DNA of 64,000 nucleotides from an uncultured Collinsella sp. (lineage in GTDB: Bacteria; Actinomycetota; Coriobacteriia; Coriobacteriales; Coriobacteriaceae): contig CATYZI010000002.1 of assembly GCA_958415625.1 (NCBI GenBank), positions 46,236-110,235 on the forward strand, read 5' to 3'. The notes below the pieces were generated by a model. That model was not told the DNA's origin, did no database searches, and saw only the letters and a program-made list of their open reading frames with translations. This document shows positions 16,530-24,208 of the stretch, piece by piece. Each line of letters opens with the position of its first letter. Position 1 is the stretch's first letter. A program made the translations under genes and the position numbers.

Positions 16530-17792
16530 GTGCAAAATACCAAGCAAAAGTCGGGCACCAAGCAAAAGTTGACCATCGCGGCCATCTTTGGCGCTATGGG
16601 TCCCGGTCTGCTGGCGGCGCTTTCGGGCAATGACGCCGGCGGCATTGCAACGTATTCCAGCGCGGGCGCCAGCTATGGCTACAAGATGCTGTGGATGCTT
16701 CCTGTCATGACTGTGCTGCTCATCGTGACGCAGGAGACCGCGGCGCGCTGCGGCTGCGTCACGGGCAAGGGCCTGGCATCGCTCATTCGCGAGCGCTTTG
16801 GCGTGCGCAAGAGTGTACTTGCTATGGCGGCGCTGTTGATCGCCAACACGGCTGTGACCATTTCGGAGTTTGCGGGTATTGCGAGCGGCCTTGCCCTCTT
16901 TGGCGTGCCGGCGAGCATCTCGGTGCCGTTGGTGGCGCTGCTGGTGTGGATGCTTACCATGTCGGGGAGTTTCCAGCGCATCGAGAAGATTCTGCTGCTG
17001 GTGAGCTGCGTGTTCGTGACCTACATCGTCGCCGCGTTTATGGCTGGCCCCAACTGGGGTGAGGTCGCGGTCGACCTGGTCGTGCCTAACATTCAAAATG
17101 ACCCCAGCTACGTGTCGCTCGTGGTCGCAACGATCGGTACCACCATCGCGCCGTGGATGATTTTCTTGGCGCAGAACAACGTGGTCGATAAGAACGCGGG
17201 CGAGGACGACATCGTGCTGCAGCGTATTGATACCGTGAGCGGCTCGCTTGCCGCCGATGTTATTGCCGGCTTTATTATCATCACGACCGGCACGGTGTTG
17301 TTCCCGGCGGGTATTCAGATTAGCGATGCTGCCGATGCTGCCCGCGCGCTGGAGCCTATTGCGGGTCAGTGGTCTACGGTACTGTTTGCCTCGGGCCTGG
17401 TCGCGGCGAGTTTCTTGGCTGCCTGCGTGCTGCCGGGCGTTACGTCGAGCGCTATCTGCGAGGCATTTGGCTGGGAGCGCGGTGCCGACCGCAGCTGGGA
17501 CGAGGCCCCGGTCTATCGCGGCATCATTACGGCCATCATCGGTATCTCTGCCGTGCTGGTGCTTATGCCCGGCGTCGATCTGTTCCAGATTATGATGACC
17601 TCGCAGGTCATCAATGGCGTGCTACTGCCCGTGGTTCTGGTGTTCCAGGTGGTTATCGCCGCCGACCGTCACATTATGGGCGCCAACCGCAACGGCCGCG
17701 TATGGAACGTGCTCACGTGGGCGACTATCGGCGTGATTACGGTGCTCACGGTCGTCATGTTTGTCCTGCAGGCGATGGGCTACAGCGCTTAA
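16530..17792 (+). CDS. NRAMP-family metal transporter, NRMT (Mg2+) type
   Basis: 420 residues from GTG 16530, with TAGGTGG as ribosome site; the MgtE-like gene stops 9 bases earlier. It has about eleven membrane segments and the NRAMP core fold. The two metal motifs are changed: DPGN of helix 1 reads DAGG (residues 35-38) and the MPH of helix 6 reads APW (207-209). In the characterised NRAMP-related Mg2+ transporters (NRMT), such as that of Eggerthella lenta, the Asn and Met ligands are likewise lost, widening the site for hydrated Mg2+. I therefore infer Mg2+ rather than Mn2+ uptake. A strong terminator closes the operon. Confidence 0.75.
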   Translation: MQNTKQKSGTKQKLTIAAIFGAMGPGLLAALSGNDAGGIATYSSAGASYGYKMLWMLPVMTVLLIVTQETAARCGCVTGKGLASLIRERFGVRKSVLAMAALLIANTAVTISEFAGIASGLALFGVPASISVPLVALLVWMLTMSGSFQRIEKILLLVSCVFVTYIVAAFMAGPNWGEVAVDLVVPNIQNDPSYVSLVVATIGTTIAPWMIFLAQNNVVDKNAGEDDIVLQRIDTVSGSLAADVIAGFIIITTGTVLFPAGIQISDAADAARALEPIAGQWSTVLFASGLVAASFLAACVLPGVTSSAICEAFGWERGADRSWDEAPVYRGIITAIIGISAVLVLMPGVDLFQIMMTSQVINGVLLPVVLVFQVVIAADRHIMGANRNGRVWNVLTWATIGVITVLTVVMFVLQAMGYSA

Positions 17793-17810
17793 CGCCCACT
17801 TTTGCTTCCG

Positions 17811-17845
17811 AACAGGCCGCAGCGATGGACTGCGGCCTGTTTTTT
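17811..17845 (+). terminator. Rho-independent terminator
   Basis: Perfect 12-bp stem, arms 17811-17822 and 17830-17841, running into six T. It ends the MgtE-like/NRAMP operon. Confidence 0.9.
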
Positions 17846-17876
17846 GCCCGCTATAGGGCATTAGTTATATGGCATT

Positions 17877-18104
17877 GGACAAAAAATGCCAAATATGAGT
17901 ACTGTTGCTAAGTGAATAGCATTTACATCCAAGAAGATAATGGACATAGCCGATAGTATGTTCATTAAAATTGGCTCCAATATGTCTTAAACCAGTCAGG
18001 TTGGCTGCTTTAGGGGGTTGTAGGGGTCGCTCGGACGTCATTTTGGGTGGTTTTGCCTGCTACTAAAATGGTAACAGTACTCATATTTGCCCCTTTTTGT
18101 CCAC
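17877..18104. mobile_element. Possible MITE-like element with terminal inverted repeats
   Basis: A 228-bp AT-richer segment is bounded by inverted repeats at 17877-17908 and 18073-18104 that match at about 28 of 32 positions (shared core AAATATGAGTACTGTT). The inside has no convincing gene. No clear target duplication is visible. It could be a non-autonomous element, a decayed insertion, or the paired arms of a large cruciform. Confidence 0.45.
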
Positions 18105-18334
18105 GACCCCTTGGAGCCGGCTCGAAAAGAGTGATTTTGGGTTGTTTGCTGCGGGTGTGGGCTTGGAAACAACGTTCGGGGTGGCGAGGCGCCCAGAATT
18201 TGGTCGCAAGGAGGGCGTTCCTCGGCTGTGTCAGGAGTGTCCCTGGGTGCCGGCACATAAGGAACGTCCCTAACTGTCGGAGGGGGTGCCTGCCGTGGCG
18301 CACCCCTCCGGATGTGGGAAGTTTGCGCTGCAGG
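18105..18334. other. Intergenic region with REP-like remnants and a hairpin
   Basis: Contains degraded family A motifs (GTGTCCCTGGGTGCCGGCAC and GGAACGTCCC, 18238-18270). A hairpin, arms near 18278-18290 and 18298-18310, could act as a weak terminator for the minus-strand acyltransferase, although there is no T-run on that strand. I see no gene here. Confidence 0.5.
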
Positions 18335-20551
18335 TTACTTGTCGGTGCCCAGCTTGTGCGGCTTGAGAGCGAGCGCATTGACGAGCGCGTCGGTGGCAGA
18401 CTTGACGGCCGCCGGCTGCAGATCGTTGACGTGATCCTCGGGATGCACGGGCAGGTCCTTCTTGACTGCATCGTGGATCAAGTTGAGGTACTCAGTCACG
18501 CCAGTGGTCGACAGGTGCGTGCCATCGCCATCGAACAGGTCGTTGCGATTGGCACTGTATCCGTACCAGTCGATAACGCGCACGTTCTTGTAGCGCGTAG
18601 CAGCGTTGGCGATGGCCTGGTTGGTAGAGCCAACCCACGGCTGCGGGCTGCGCGTGTTCACAAACACCACAATACGCTTATCTCCTGCATCGGTCATGAT
18701 GGCGTCGATCTGGTCGTCGGTTACCAAGCCGTTGGTGCCCAGTGCAAAGACCACGATCTTGCCGGCAAGGTTCTGTTGGAGATAGCCCTCAAATGTCGCG
18801 CGGCCCGCATCAAACTGGCGGCCCTTTTCGGCATCGATATGGCTGTGCGGGAACACGCCGTCAAAGGAATCAACGGCGCGCAGCGACACGGAGTCACCGA
18901 TCATCAACAGGTCGTAGGAGCCATCGGGGAAGCCGTCGTTGTCCTTGTCGGTGTCGTCGGCCGCCTGTTGGTCTGTGGGCGCGGTGTTTTTGGCTTCCTT
19001 GTTGAGGACTTCGGCGCCCTCACCGCTCAGTGCGGAGGTCTCCGGCACAAAGATCAGGCCGCCCAGTGCAACGACCAACACGACAGCGCAGGCTGCGCAG
19101 ACAGGGACGTGCGCGCGCACCCAGTTGGCGGGCGCGGTGGTGCCGTCGCGGAACTCGGATACGGTGCGCCCAAAGGCGCCCTTTCTAAACGGCGTCTCGA
19201 TAAAGCGATATGAACATTCGGCTACGGCGACCACCAACAACACCTGCAAAATGTACTGCCACCACGGCGTATCGTTGATGTTGGCGACCGGGTTCATGAG
19301 CAACAGTAGCGGATAGTGCCACAGGTAGATGCTGTACGAGCGCTTGCCAACCCACACGAGCGGCTCGGCGGACAGTGCGCGGGCAACCATTCCCTGGGGC
19401 TGCACGCAGGCCGCGATGACCATGAGCGTGAGGATGGAGCATAGCAGCGTGCCGCCGCGATACTGGAACGCGGTGTAGCCGTTGGTGAGCGCGACCATGG
19501 CGGCAAGGCCAACCAGACCCACGACGCCCAACACATCGATGGATGCGGGCGAGGACCAAAAGCGCACGAGGGCGCTCGGCTGTGCCGGGACGGTCTCGGC
19601 TGCGTTGTCGGCCTTCTCGCCAGGCTTGCCCTCGGCGTTCTTGCCGTGCTTGGCGGCGCCAGCCAGGCGATTGAGCCCCAAACGATGAGCGAGACGCACC
19701 GGCGCCAGGTCGCGATCGGGGATAAAGGCCATCCAGGCGCCCAGCAGCAGCGAGAAGACGCGGGTGTCGGTGCCGTAGTACACGCGGCTGGGGTCGGCGG
19801 CAGGGTTGTAGAGCACCATCATGGCAAGGGCGGATACCGCTGCGAGTCCCAGGACCATACGGCGCGTGTTGGGTTTGCTCACATGCATGGACACCATGGC
19901 AAACAGCAGCGGTGGCCAAACCAGGTAGAATTGTTCCTCGATGGCGAGCGACCAAAAGTGCGTAAGCGGCGAGGGGTCGCCCAGGGCGTTGAAGTACGAA
20001 ACGTCCTGCATAATCTGCCACCAGTTGTTAAAGAACAGCAGCGACGGCAGAATGTCGGGACGCATCTTGGTGAGCATCACGTGGTTGAAGACGGTGCACA
20101 GCGCACAGGTTACAACCACAACGGTCACCACGGCGGGGACCAGGCGACGGATGCGGCGGATCCAGAAGCTCTTGAGGTCGATGCGGCCGGTCTTAGCGAC
20201 TTCGTTGAGTAGCAGGCGTGTGATCAGATAGCCCGAAAGCACAAAGAAGATCGTGACGCCAAGCAGGCCGCCCTGAGCCCACGTGAGGTTGAGGTGATAG
20301 AGCACCACCGCGACGACGGCAAGCGTGCGCAGGCCGTCGAGCGCAGGGATGTAGCGGGACTTGGGGCGAGCAGGCGTCTGCTCCGCGGCGGGAGTGTTGG
20401 CGCGGCCAGCGTTGTTGGCAGAAGCGCGATGGGGGCTCGCGGTGCGTCGCGGCTCGTTGGCACGGCGCTCGCCCTTCACGCGTTCGTGCGGCGCCGGCTC
20501 GTTGCCCGTGCGGCGTCGACCGCGCGAGCCCGATTGCGAGAATTGTTCCAT
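18335..20551 (-). CDS. OatA/OafA-type membrane acyltransferase with SGNH domain
   Basis: 738 residues. A disordered Arg/Pro-rich cytoplasmic tail (1-65) is followed by an acyltransferase-3 membrane domain of about ten segments, starting with the hallmark YIPALDGLRTLAVVAVVLYH. A C-terminal extracytoplasmic SGNH-hydrolase-like domain has the nucleophile in GDSVSLR (Ser near 554) and a DGTHLS segment carrying the Asp/His pair. This is the architecture of peptidoglycan O-acetyltransferase OatA and of surface polysaccharide O-acetylases. The insert around residues 285-320 is Lys/Ala-rich. It is probably a cell-wall modifying enzyme, monocistronic. Confidence 0.85.
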   Translation of the reverse strand: MEQFSQSGSRGRRRTGNEPAPHERVKGERRANEPRRTASPHRASANNAGRANTPAAEQTPARPKSRYIPALDGLRTLAVVAVVLYHLNLTWAQGGLLGVTIFFVLSGYLITRLLLNEVAKTGRIDLKSFWIRRIRRLVPAVVTVVVVTCALCTVFNHVMLTKMRPDILPSLLFFNNWWQIMQDVSYFNALGDPSPLTHFWSLAIEEQFYLVWPPLLFAMVSMHVSKPNTRRMVLGLAAVSALAMMVLYNPAADPSRVYYGTDTRVFSLLLGAWMAFIPDRDLAPVRLAHRLGLNRLAGAAKHGKNAEGKPGEKADNAAETVPAQPSALVRFWSSPASIDVLGVVGLVGLAAMVALTNGYTAFQYRGGTLLCSILTLMVIAACVQPQGMVARALSAEPLVWVGKRSYSIYLWHYPLLLLMNPVANINDTPWWQYILQVLLVVAVAECSYRFIETPFRKGAFGRTVSEFRDGTTAPANWVRAHVPVCAACAVVLVVALGGLIFVPETSALSGEGAEVLNKEAKNTAPTDQQAADDTDKDNDGFPDGSYDLLMIGDSVSLRAVDSFDGVFPHSHIDAEKGRQFDAGRATFEGYLQQNLAGKIVVFALGTNGLVTDDQIDAIMTDAGDKRIVVFVNTRSPQPWVGSTNQAIANAATRYKNVRVIDWYGYSANRNDLFDGDGTHLSTTGVTEYLNLIHDAVKKDLPVHPEDHVNDLQPAAVKSATDALVNALALKPHKLGTDK

Positions 20552-20644
20552 AAAACATCATCCAATGACGAGAATAATCAGCACGTATTCATTGTAGCTG
20601 CCTGCCCCTGTGAATGCTTGCTGCTGGCGCAAGCTCAAGCGCGC

Positions 20645-20662
20645 GTCCACATCAAAGTGGAC
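20645..20662. promoter_or_regulatory. Palindrome, possible operator of the ribokinase gene
   Basis: A GTCCAC-6-GTGGAC inverted repeat is followed directly by an AT-rich TAAAGTTATA box that could be a -10 region. It lies about 80 bp upstream of the ribokinase start. Confidence 0.35.
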
Positions 20663-20738
20663 TAAAGTTATAGGGGGTGCGAGAGTGCACAATCGTTGGT
20701 CGATGGTGGGCGCAAAGCCTGAAGACGAGGAGGTTTCC

Positions 20739-21734
20739 ATGGCGGATCACAGCATCGTTGCGGTGTTCGGCAGCATGAACATGGACCTTTCGGTGGCGTG
20801 CGAGCGCATGCCGCGCGCGGGCGAGACGGTCGATGGCAGCGGTTTTATCACCAACGCCGGCGGTAAGGGAGCCAATCAGGCCGTTGCCGCTGCGCGCATG
20901 GGTGCGCGCACGTGCATGATCGGCGCTGTTGGGCGCGATACCTTTGGCGATGCGCTTGTGGCAGGGCTCCAAGATGCCGGCGTGGGCGTTGAGTCCGTGA
21001 CACGTCTCGACGACGTGGAGACCGGTACTGCGACTATCATTCGCTGTGAGAGCGACAACCGCATCGTGCTGTCGCCGGGCGCCAACCATGCGCTTGCGGG
21101 CGAGGACGTTGCCCGCGCACTGAGGCGCTTGGTGGCCGACGAGCTCGACGGCGATGCCAGCGAGATTGCCCCGGCTGCTGGCGGCGTCTTTATCGCCCAG
21201 GGCGAATGTGACCTTGCGGCGACGGCCGGGGCGCTTGCTTGCGCTCACGAGCTGGGGTTCTATACGATCTTTAACCCGGCGCCCGCCTGCGACCTGCCGG
21301 CAGGAGCGTGGCCAGCGGTCGACCTGGTCTGCCCCAACGAGACCGAGTGCCAGGTACTGACGGGCATTCTGCCCACGGATGATGCGAGTTGCGTCGCCGC
21401 GCTCAATGCGCTGCTCGACAAGGGCGCCGGGGCTGCGGTCATCACGTTGGGCGGCGCCGGCTCGGTTACGCTCGGCGATGGCGGTGAGCCGCTGCGCATG
21501 CCGGCGCTTTCGAGCGCGGTGGTCGATACGACGGCCGCGGGCGATACGTTTATCGGCGCGTTGGCGGCGGCTCGTCTGGAGGGCCTGCCGCTCTTTGAGT
21601 GCATGGCGGCGGGTGCTCGCGCCTCGGCGGTGACGGTGTCGCGCCTGGGCGCTCAGCAATCAATTCCCACGCGTGCGGAAGTCGAGCACAAGTTTGGTTT
21701 AGACGGTTTGGATGTAGACGGAGAAGCGGAGTAG
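20739..21734 (+). CDS. rbsK: Ribokinase (PfkB family)
   Basis: 331 residues from ATG 20739, with GAGGAGG six bases upstream; upstream in-frame codons do not match the family. Hallmarks: VFGSMNMDLSVACERMPRAGETVDG at the start, GGKGANQAVAAARMGA near residue 40, and the C-terminal PfkB signature DTTAAGDTFIGAL with the catalytic Asp. It phosphorylates D-ribose at O5, or a related sugar. The next gene is a nucleoside hydrolase only 4 bp downstream, so nucleoside salvage (hydrolysis, then ribose phosphorylation) is the obvious role. There is no transporter in this pair. Confidence 0.88.
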   Translation: MADHSIVAVFGSMNMDLSVACERMPRAGETVDGSGFITNAGGKGANQAVAAARMGARTCMIGAVGRDTFGDALVAGLQDAGVGVESVTRLDDVETGTATIIRCESDNRIVLSPGANHALAGEDVARALRRLVADELDGDASEIAPAAGGVFIAQGECDLAATAGALACAHELGFYTIFNPAPACDLPAGAWPAVDLVCPNETECQVLTGILPTDDASCVAALNALLDKGAGAAVITLGGAGSVTLGDGGEPLRMPALSSAVVDTTAAGDTFIGALAAARLEGLPLFECMAAGARASAVTVSRLGAQQSIPTRAEVEHKFGLDGLDVDGEAE

Positions 21735-21738
21735 AACA

Positions 21739-22713
21739 ATGGCAACCAAGAAGCTGATCCTTGATCTGGATATGGGTGTGGATGATGCGATGGCGCTTGC
21801 CTACGCCATCGCGAGCCCCGAGGTGGAGCTCGTCGGCATCACCACGTGCTTTGGCAACGTGCGCGTCGAGCAGTCGGCGCACAACTGCTTGGCGGTGCTC
21901 GACCTGTTGGGTCGTCCCGAGGTGCCGGTGTACCTGGGCGCCGATCGTCCCATGAAGGCGACCGAACCCTACACGCCGCCGGCGTCCACCACGCTTATCC
22001 ACGGCAAGAACGGCATCGGCGGCGCAAGCGTGCCCGCCTCGCCGTACGAGCCGGTGGGCGCGACGTCGGCCGACGGCAATGCGGCGGTCGATTACCTGAT
22101 TGATGCCGCGCGTACCTATGGTCCCGATCTGGTCTACGTTGCGACCGGCCCGCTCACCAATCTGGCGCTTGCCCTGGAGCGCGATGCGGCGGCGATGATG
22201 TCTATCGGCCGCGTGGTCGTGATGGGCGGCGCCCTTACCGTGCCCGGCAACGTGAGCGCGGGCGCCGAGGCCAACATGGCGGGCGACCCCGAGGCTGCCG
22301 ACGCTGTGTTGCGCTCGGGCCGCAAGCTCACCATGGTGGGCCTGGATGTGACGCACCGCGTGGTGCTCACACGTCGCGACGTTGCCGGCTGGACGGGCTC
22401 GGGCACTATGGCTGGCTGCGCGTTTGCGAGCATGGTCGAGCACTATATCGGTTCGTACGAAATGAACGCGCCCTACCTGGGCGGCTGCGCGCTGCACGAT
22501 CCGCTGGCGGTTGCCGTGGCGATTGATCCCACGCTCGTGGGTGCGCTCGGCTGTAACCTGCGTGTCGACCTGCTGGGCGAGTATCGCGGCCGCACCATCT
22601 GCGACGAGCACCGTCTGTCCGATCCAGATAAGAGCGCGCTCGTGGCGCTCACCGTGGACGCCCCATGCTTCCTGTCCGAGTTCAAGGCGCGTATGGCCCG
22701 CGTCCTGGGCTAA
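21739..22713 (+). CDS. Inosine/uridine-preferring nucleoside hydrolase
   Basis: 324 residues, starting 4 bp after the ribokinase. The N-terminal LDLDMGVDDAMAL contains the DxDxGxDD Ca2+-binding cluster of the nucleoside hydrolase family. Other family segments are VYLGADRPM, YVATGPLTNLALAL, VVMGGALTVPGNVS followed by EANMAGDPEAA, and HDPLAVA with the conserved Asp and preceding His. It hydrolyses the N-glycosidic bond of ribonucleosides to base and ribose, feeding the ribokinase. The nucleoside preference cannot be decided. Confidence 0.9.
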   Translation: MATKKLILDLDMGVDDAMALAYAIASPEVELVGITTCFGNVRVEQSAHNCLAVLDLLGRPEVPVYLGADRPMKATEPYTPPASTTLIHGKNGIGGASVPASPYEPVGATSADGNAAVDYLIDAARTYGPDLVYVATGPLTNLALALERDAAAMMSIGRVVVMGGALTVPGNVSAGAEANMAGDPEAADAVLRSGRKLTMVGLDVTHRVVLTRRDVAGWTGSGTMAGCAFASMVEHYIGSYEMNAPYLGGCALHDPLAVAVAIDPTLVGALGCNLRVDLLGEYRGRTICDEHRLSDPDKSALVALTVDAPCFLSEFKARMARVLG

Positions 22714-22724
22714 ATGTTTTTCAC

Positions 22725-22763
22725 GCCCCGCCCCAAGTAGTCAATTTGGGACGGGGCTTTTTT
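22725..22763 (+). terminator. Rho-independent terminator (repeat-related)
   Basis: GCCCCG pairs with CGGGGC, with an inner CCCAA/TTGGG stem, followed by six T. The 3' half (TCAATTTGGGACGGGGC) recurs at 28984-28999 and, inverted, at 29048-29063. These terminators therefore belong to a small repeat family. Confidence 0.85.
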
Positions 22764-22810
22764 AGCTACCGAGCAATGTGCCCGTTGGGGGAATAGTCGC
22801 GTCGCTTCGC

Positions 22811-22858
22811 TTGACAACAGGCTAAACTAGCTATTAAACATTTACTATTCTGTTTAGA
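22811..22858 (+). promoter_or_regulatory. Promoter with LacI-type half-sites upstream of lacI-family gene
   Basis: A consensus -35 TTGACA at 22811-22816 is followed by AT-rich DNA with TATTAA at 22832-22837. CTAAAC, TTAAAC and GTTTAG half-sites lie within 22822-22857. The same TAAAC/GTTTA words recur at 24063-24186 and 47338-47672, which suggests autoregulation by the LacI-family protein encoded just downstream. Confidence 0.5.
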
Positions 22859-22939
22859 TTGAATTTGCGGTCGTTTAGTTGTCGAGTCACGGGGCGGTCA
22901 GGCCACGATGCTCGACCGCGACCGCTACTAGGGGGAACA

Positions 22940-23950
22940 ATGGCCAAAGCAAGTGTTCGCGAAATCAGCCGCATCACCGGTTTTTCGCCTGCGACCGTGT
23001 CCAACGCGCTTAACCGCAAGCGCAGCGTGAGCGAGGAGACCGCCAAGGTCATCCTGGAGTGCGCGCAGTCGCTCGGCTATCAGCAGTCGACGCAGCTCGA
23101 GAGCATCCAGTTTGTGCTCGCGCGCAAGACGGGCGCCATCCTGGACGAGAGCACCTTCCACCCCGCGGTCATCGAGGGCGTGGAGCGCCAGGCGCGTCGC
23201 CACGGCATGAGCACGAGCTTTGTCTCGCTCGACTTTAGCGACCTGGACGCCGTGCGCCCGCAGGTCGAGGGCCTGATCGCCGACCCGTCGGCCGCCATCG
23301 TGCTGATGGGTACCGAGCTGGGTGAGGAAGACTATGCCTTGTTCGCCAACGCTGCCGCCCACTTGATCGTGCTCGATGGCTGGAGCGATCGTCAGTACTT
23401 CGATGCCGTAGTCATTGCCAACACCGACTCGGTGCTGCGCGCCGTGGACTACCTTATCGAGAAGGGTCACAAGCAAATCGGCTATCTGGCAGGCGACCTT
23501 CGCATCCGCAACTTTAAGGATCGCGAGCGCGGCTATCGCCAAGCGCTTGAGGATGCGGACCTTGAGGCCAACCCGACATGGCGCGTCACATTGGGCACCA
23601 CGCTCGAAGGTGCTTATCGCGACATGGGCGCATGGCTCGACAGCGTCTCGCGCGACGACCTGCCGACGGCTTTCTTTGCCGAAAACGACGTGCTCGCCGT
23701 AGGCGCCATGCGCGCGCTGAACGAGCACGGCATACGTGTCCCCGAGGATGTCTCAATCATCGGCTTTGACGATCTGTCTTTGGGCGCCTTCTCCAATCCG
23801 CCGCTCACCACGGTGCACGTTCCCAAGCACGAGGTGGGCGAGATCGCGGTGCGCCGCCTGGTGGGCAACATCCGCAATCCCAAGAGCTATACCTGCAAGA
23901 CGGCCGTGTCGACCTATTTTGTCGAGCGCCAAAGCGTGCGTGAGATCTAG
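22940..23950 (+). CDS. LacI-family transcriptional regulator
   Basis: 336 residues from ATG 22940 (GGGGGAA upstream). The N-terminal helix-turn-helix REISRITGFSPATVSNALNRKRSVSEETAK is typical of LacI/PurR. The remainder is a periplasmic-binding-protein-like sensor domain ending in FDDLSLGAFSNPPLTTVHVPKHEVGEIAVRRL. The gene is followed by a terminator and then by the isomerase/transketolase/kinase operon, which it probably represses. The effector is presumably a sugar or sugar phosphate of that pathway. Confidence 0.92.
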   Translation: MAKASVREISRITGFSPATVSNALNRKRSVSEETAKVILECAQSLGYQQSTQLESIQFVLARKTGAILDESTFHPAVIEGVERQARRHGMSTSFVSLDFSDLDAVRPQVEGLIADPSAAIVLMGTELGEEDYALFANAAAHLIVLDGWSDRQYFDAVVIANTDSVLRAVDYLIEKGHKQIGYLAGDLRIRNFKDRERGYRQALEDADLEANPTWRVTLGTTLEGAYRDMGAWLDSVSRDDLPTAFFAENDVLAVGAMRALNEHGIRVPEDVSIIGFDDLSLGAFSNPPLTTVHVPKHEVGEIAVRRLVGNIRNPKSYTCKTAVSTYFVERQSVREI

Positions 23951-24016
23951 GCAAAGGCAACGCTGGGCCGTAGGGAGGCAAAGCTCGCTAAGGCAGCCAT
24001 ACATAACGCTACTAAG

Positions 24017-24042
24017 AGAGGGTCCTTCGGGGCCCTCTTTTT
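24017..24042 (+). terminator. Rho-independent terminator
   Basis: An eight-base-pair stem with a TTCG tetraloop, one T/G pair, then five T. It ends the LacI-family gene. Confidence 0.88.
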
Positions 24043-24062
24043 GTTGCCCTTGTATGTTCAGA

Positions 24063-24186
24063 TTGTTTACATACCGTTTAGGCTGATTTCTCTACCGTTT
24101 ACGAGACTTTCGCGCTAAACTTTTAAACAAAAGAGTAAAACATTTAGTAAACAGAACAAAACGAAACATGCGTCTGTTTACTGAAC
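24063..24186 (+). promoter_or_regulatory. Cluster of GTTTAC/GTAAAC operator-like sites before the isomerase operon
   Basis: At least six GTTTA or TAAAC words occur here. They include an exact 10-bp inverted repeat AGTAAACAGA (24146-24155) with TCTGTTTACT (24173-24182), and GTTTACATACCGTTTAG near 24065. The AT-rich region directly precedes the aldose isomerase gene. The pattern fits multiple sites for the upstream LacI-family regulator. Confidence 0.55.
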
Positions 24187-24208
24187 ATGTGACTAGGGGA
24201 GGACGTAC

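Noticed and set aside
16530..17792. Calling the NRAMP protein MntH (Mn2+ importer)
   Set aside because: DPGN and MPH, the Mn2+ ligands, are replaced by DAGG and APW, which fits the NRMT branch better.
18047..19213. Plus-strand frame overlapping the acyltransferase 3' end
   Set aside because: The first part runs through intergenic repeat DNA and the rest is antisense to the SGNH domain. Composition is shadow-like.
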